Of a stretch of DNA of 64,000 bases, positions 63,764 to 64,000 are shown in pieces; position 1 is the first letter of the stretch, and the number at the start of each line of letters is the position of its first letter. Below the pieces are notes generated by a model, which made no database searches, was not told where the DNA came from, and saw only the letters and a program-made list of their open reading frames with translations. This DNA is from Trematomus loennbergii. Lineage: Eukaryota > Chordata > Actinopteri > Perciformes > Nototheniidae. Where the stretch lies: assembly GCA_012861695.1 (NCBI GenBank), contig JAAOOA010000159.1, positions 376,001 through 440,000 on the forward strand, written 5' to 3'. The translations under genes and the position numbers were made by a program.

Positions 63764-64000
63764 CTGTGATGGATCGTTGGAGGAGCTATGTGCAGCTCAA
63801 GGCATATATGCTCCACGGGAGCTGCCTGGATGCTGCAATCATGTTGCGCGCACTATCCGTGCTGATGTGCTGACTTTTCGTACAATGTCCCCTGTCTGGC
63901 TACCTGCATAAAGTCAAGTGCTCGGTGCAGTTGTCGGCGAAATGTCATTGAAACAGCTCCTTATATACGTTAGCGCAGCTAGCTAGCACCAGATGCTAAC

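Overview
This is eukaryotic, almost certainly teleost, DNA. The evidence is phase-consistent spliced exons of a fish NLRC3-like NLR gene (N-terminal repeat exons, RING, FISNA-NACHT, leucine-rich repeats), typical fish transposons (hAT, piggyBac, PIF/Harbinger, DIRS, BEL/Pao, Ty3/gypsy, LINEs, a tRNA-type SINE) and abundant (CA)n, minisatellites and MITEs. There are no operons, bacterial genes or CRISPR arrays. The exact species cannot be told from the sequence.

The only host gene I can support lies on the minus strand and spans about 41 kb (14,326-55,644). In transcript order it has four N-terminal exons (55.6-54.7 kb), a RING exon (38.2 kb), a 1.8-kb FISNA-NACHT exon (37.7-35.9 kb), four LRR exons (35.0, 30.6, 19.6 and 17.9 kb) and two very small exons (15.6 and 14.3 kb). 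Splice sites and codon phases agree at every junction I checked. However, the FISNA-NACHT exon carries at least six frameshifts and one LRR exon is 1 bp short, so this copy is probably a pseudogene unless the assembly is faulty. It has been inflated by transposons landing in its introns.

Region by region: 1-3 kb, small MITEs and repeats. 3.3-10.1 kb, a LINE split by a hAT element that itself contains a Harbinger element and a second hAT, which in turn holds a third hAT and a solo LTR. 10.1-14.3 kb, a second LINE interrupted by a TTAA (piggyBac-type) element, then a second TTAA element interrupted by a hAT, then a gypsy-like solo LTR. 14.3-17.9 kb, 3' exons of the NLR gene with a LINE and a BED-only hAT. 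18-30 kb, repeats, a second Harbinger copy and a SINE. 30.7-34.5 kb, a gypsy-derived element whose interior is tandem repeats. 35-38.3 kb, NLR core. 39.0-43.9 kb, a very young but internally deleted BEL/Pao element. 44.5-50.7 kb, a piggyBac-type element containing a hAT containing a DIRS element. 51-54.3 kb, a 33-bp minisatellite and hairpin-bearing elements. 54.7-55.6 kb, NLR 5' exons. 57.5-60.3 kb, a 2.8-kb palindrome. 60.7-64 kb, telomere-like repeats, a minisatellite and hAT ends.

Target-site duplications read directly from the sequence fix the order of many insertions. No base-level alignment or database search could be run, so family names rest on recognised motifs and termini.
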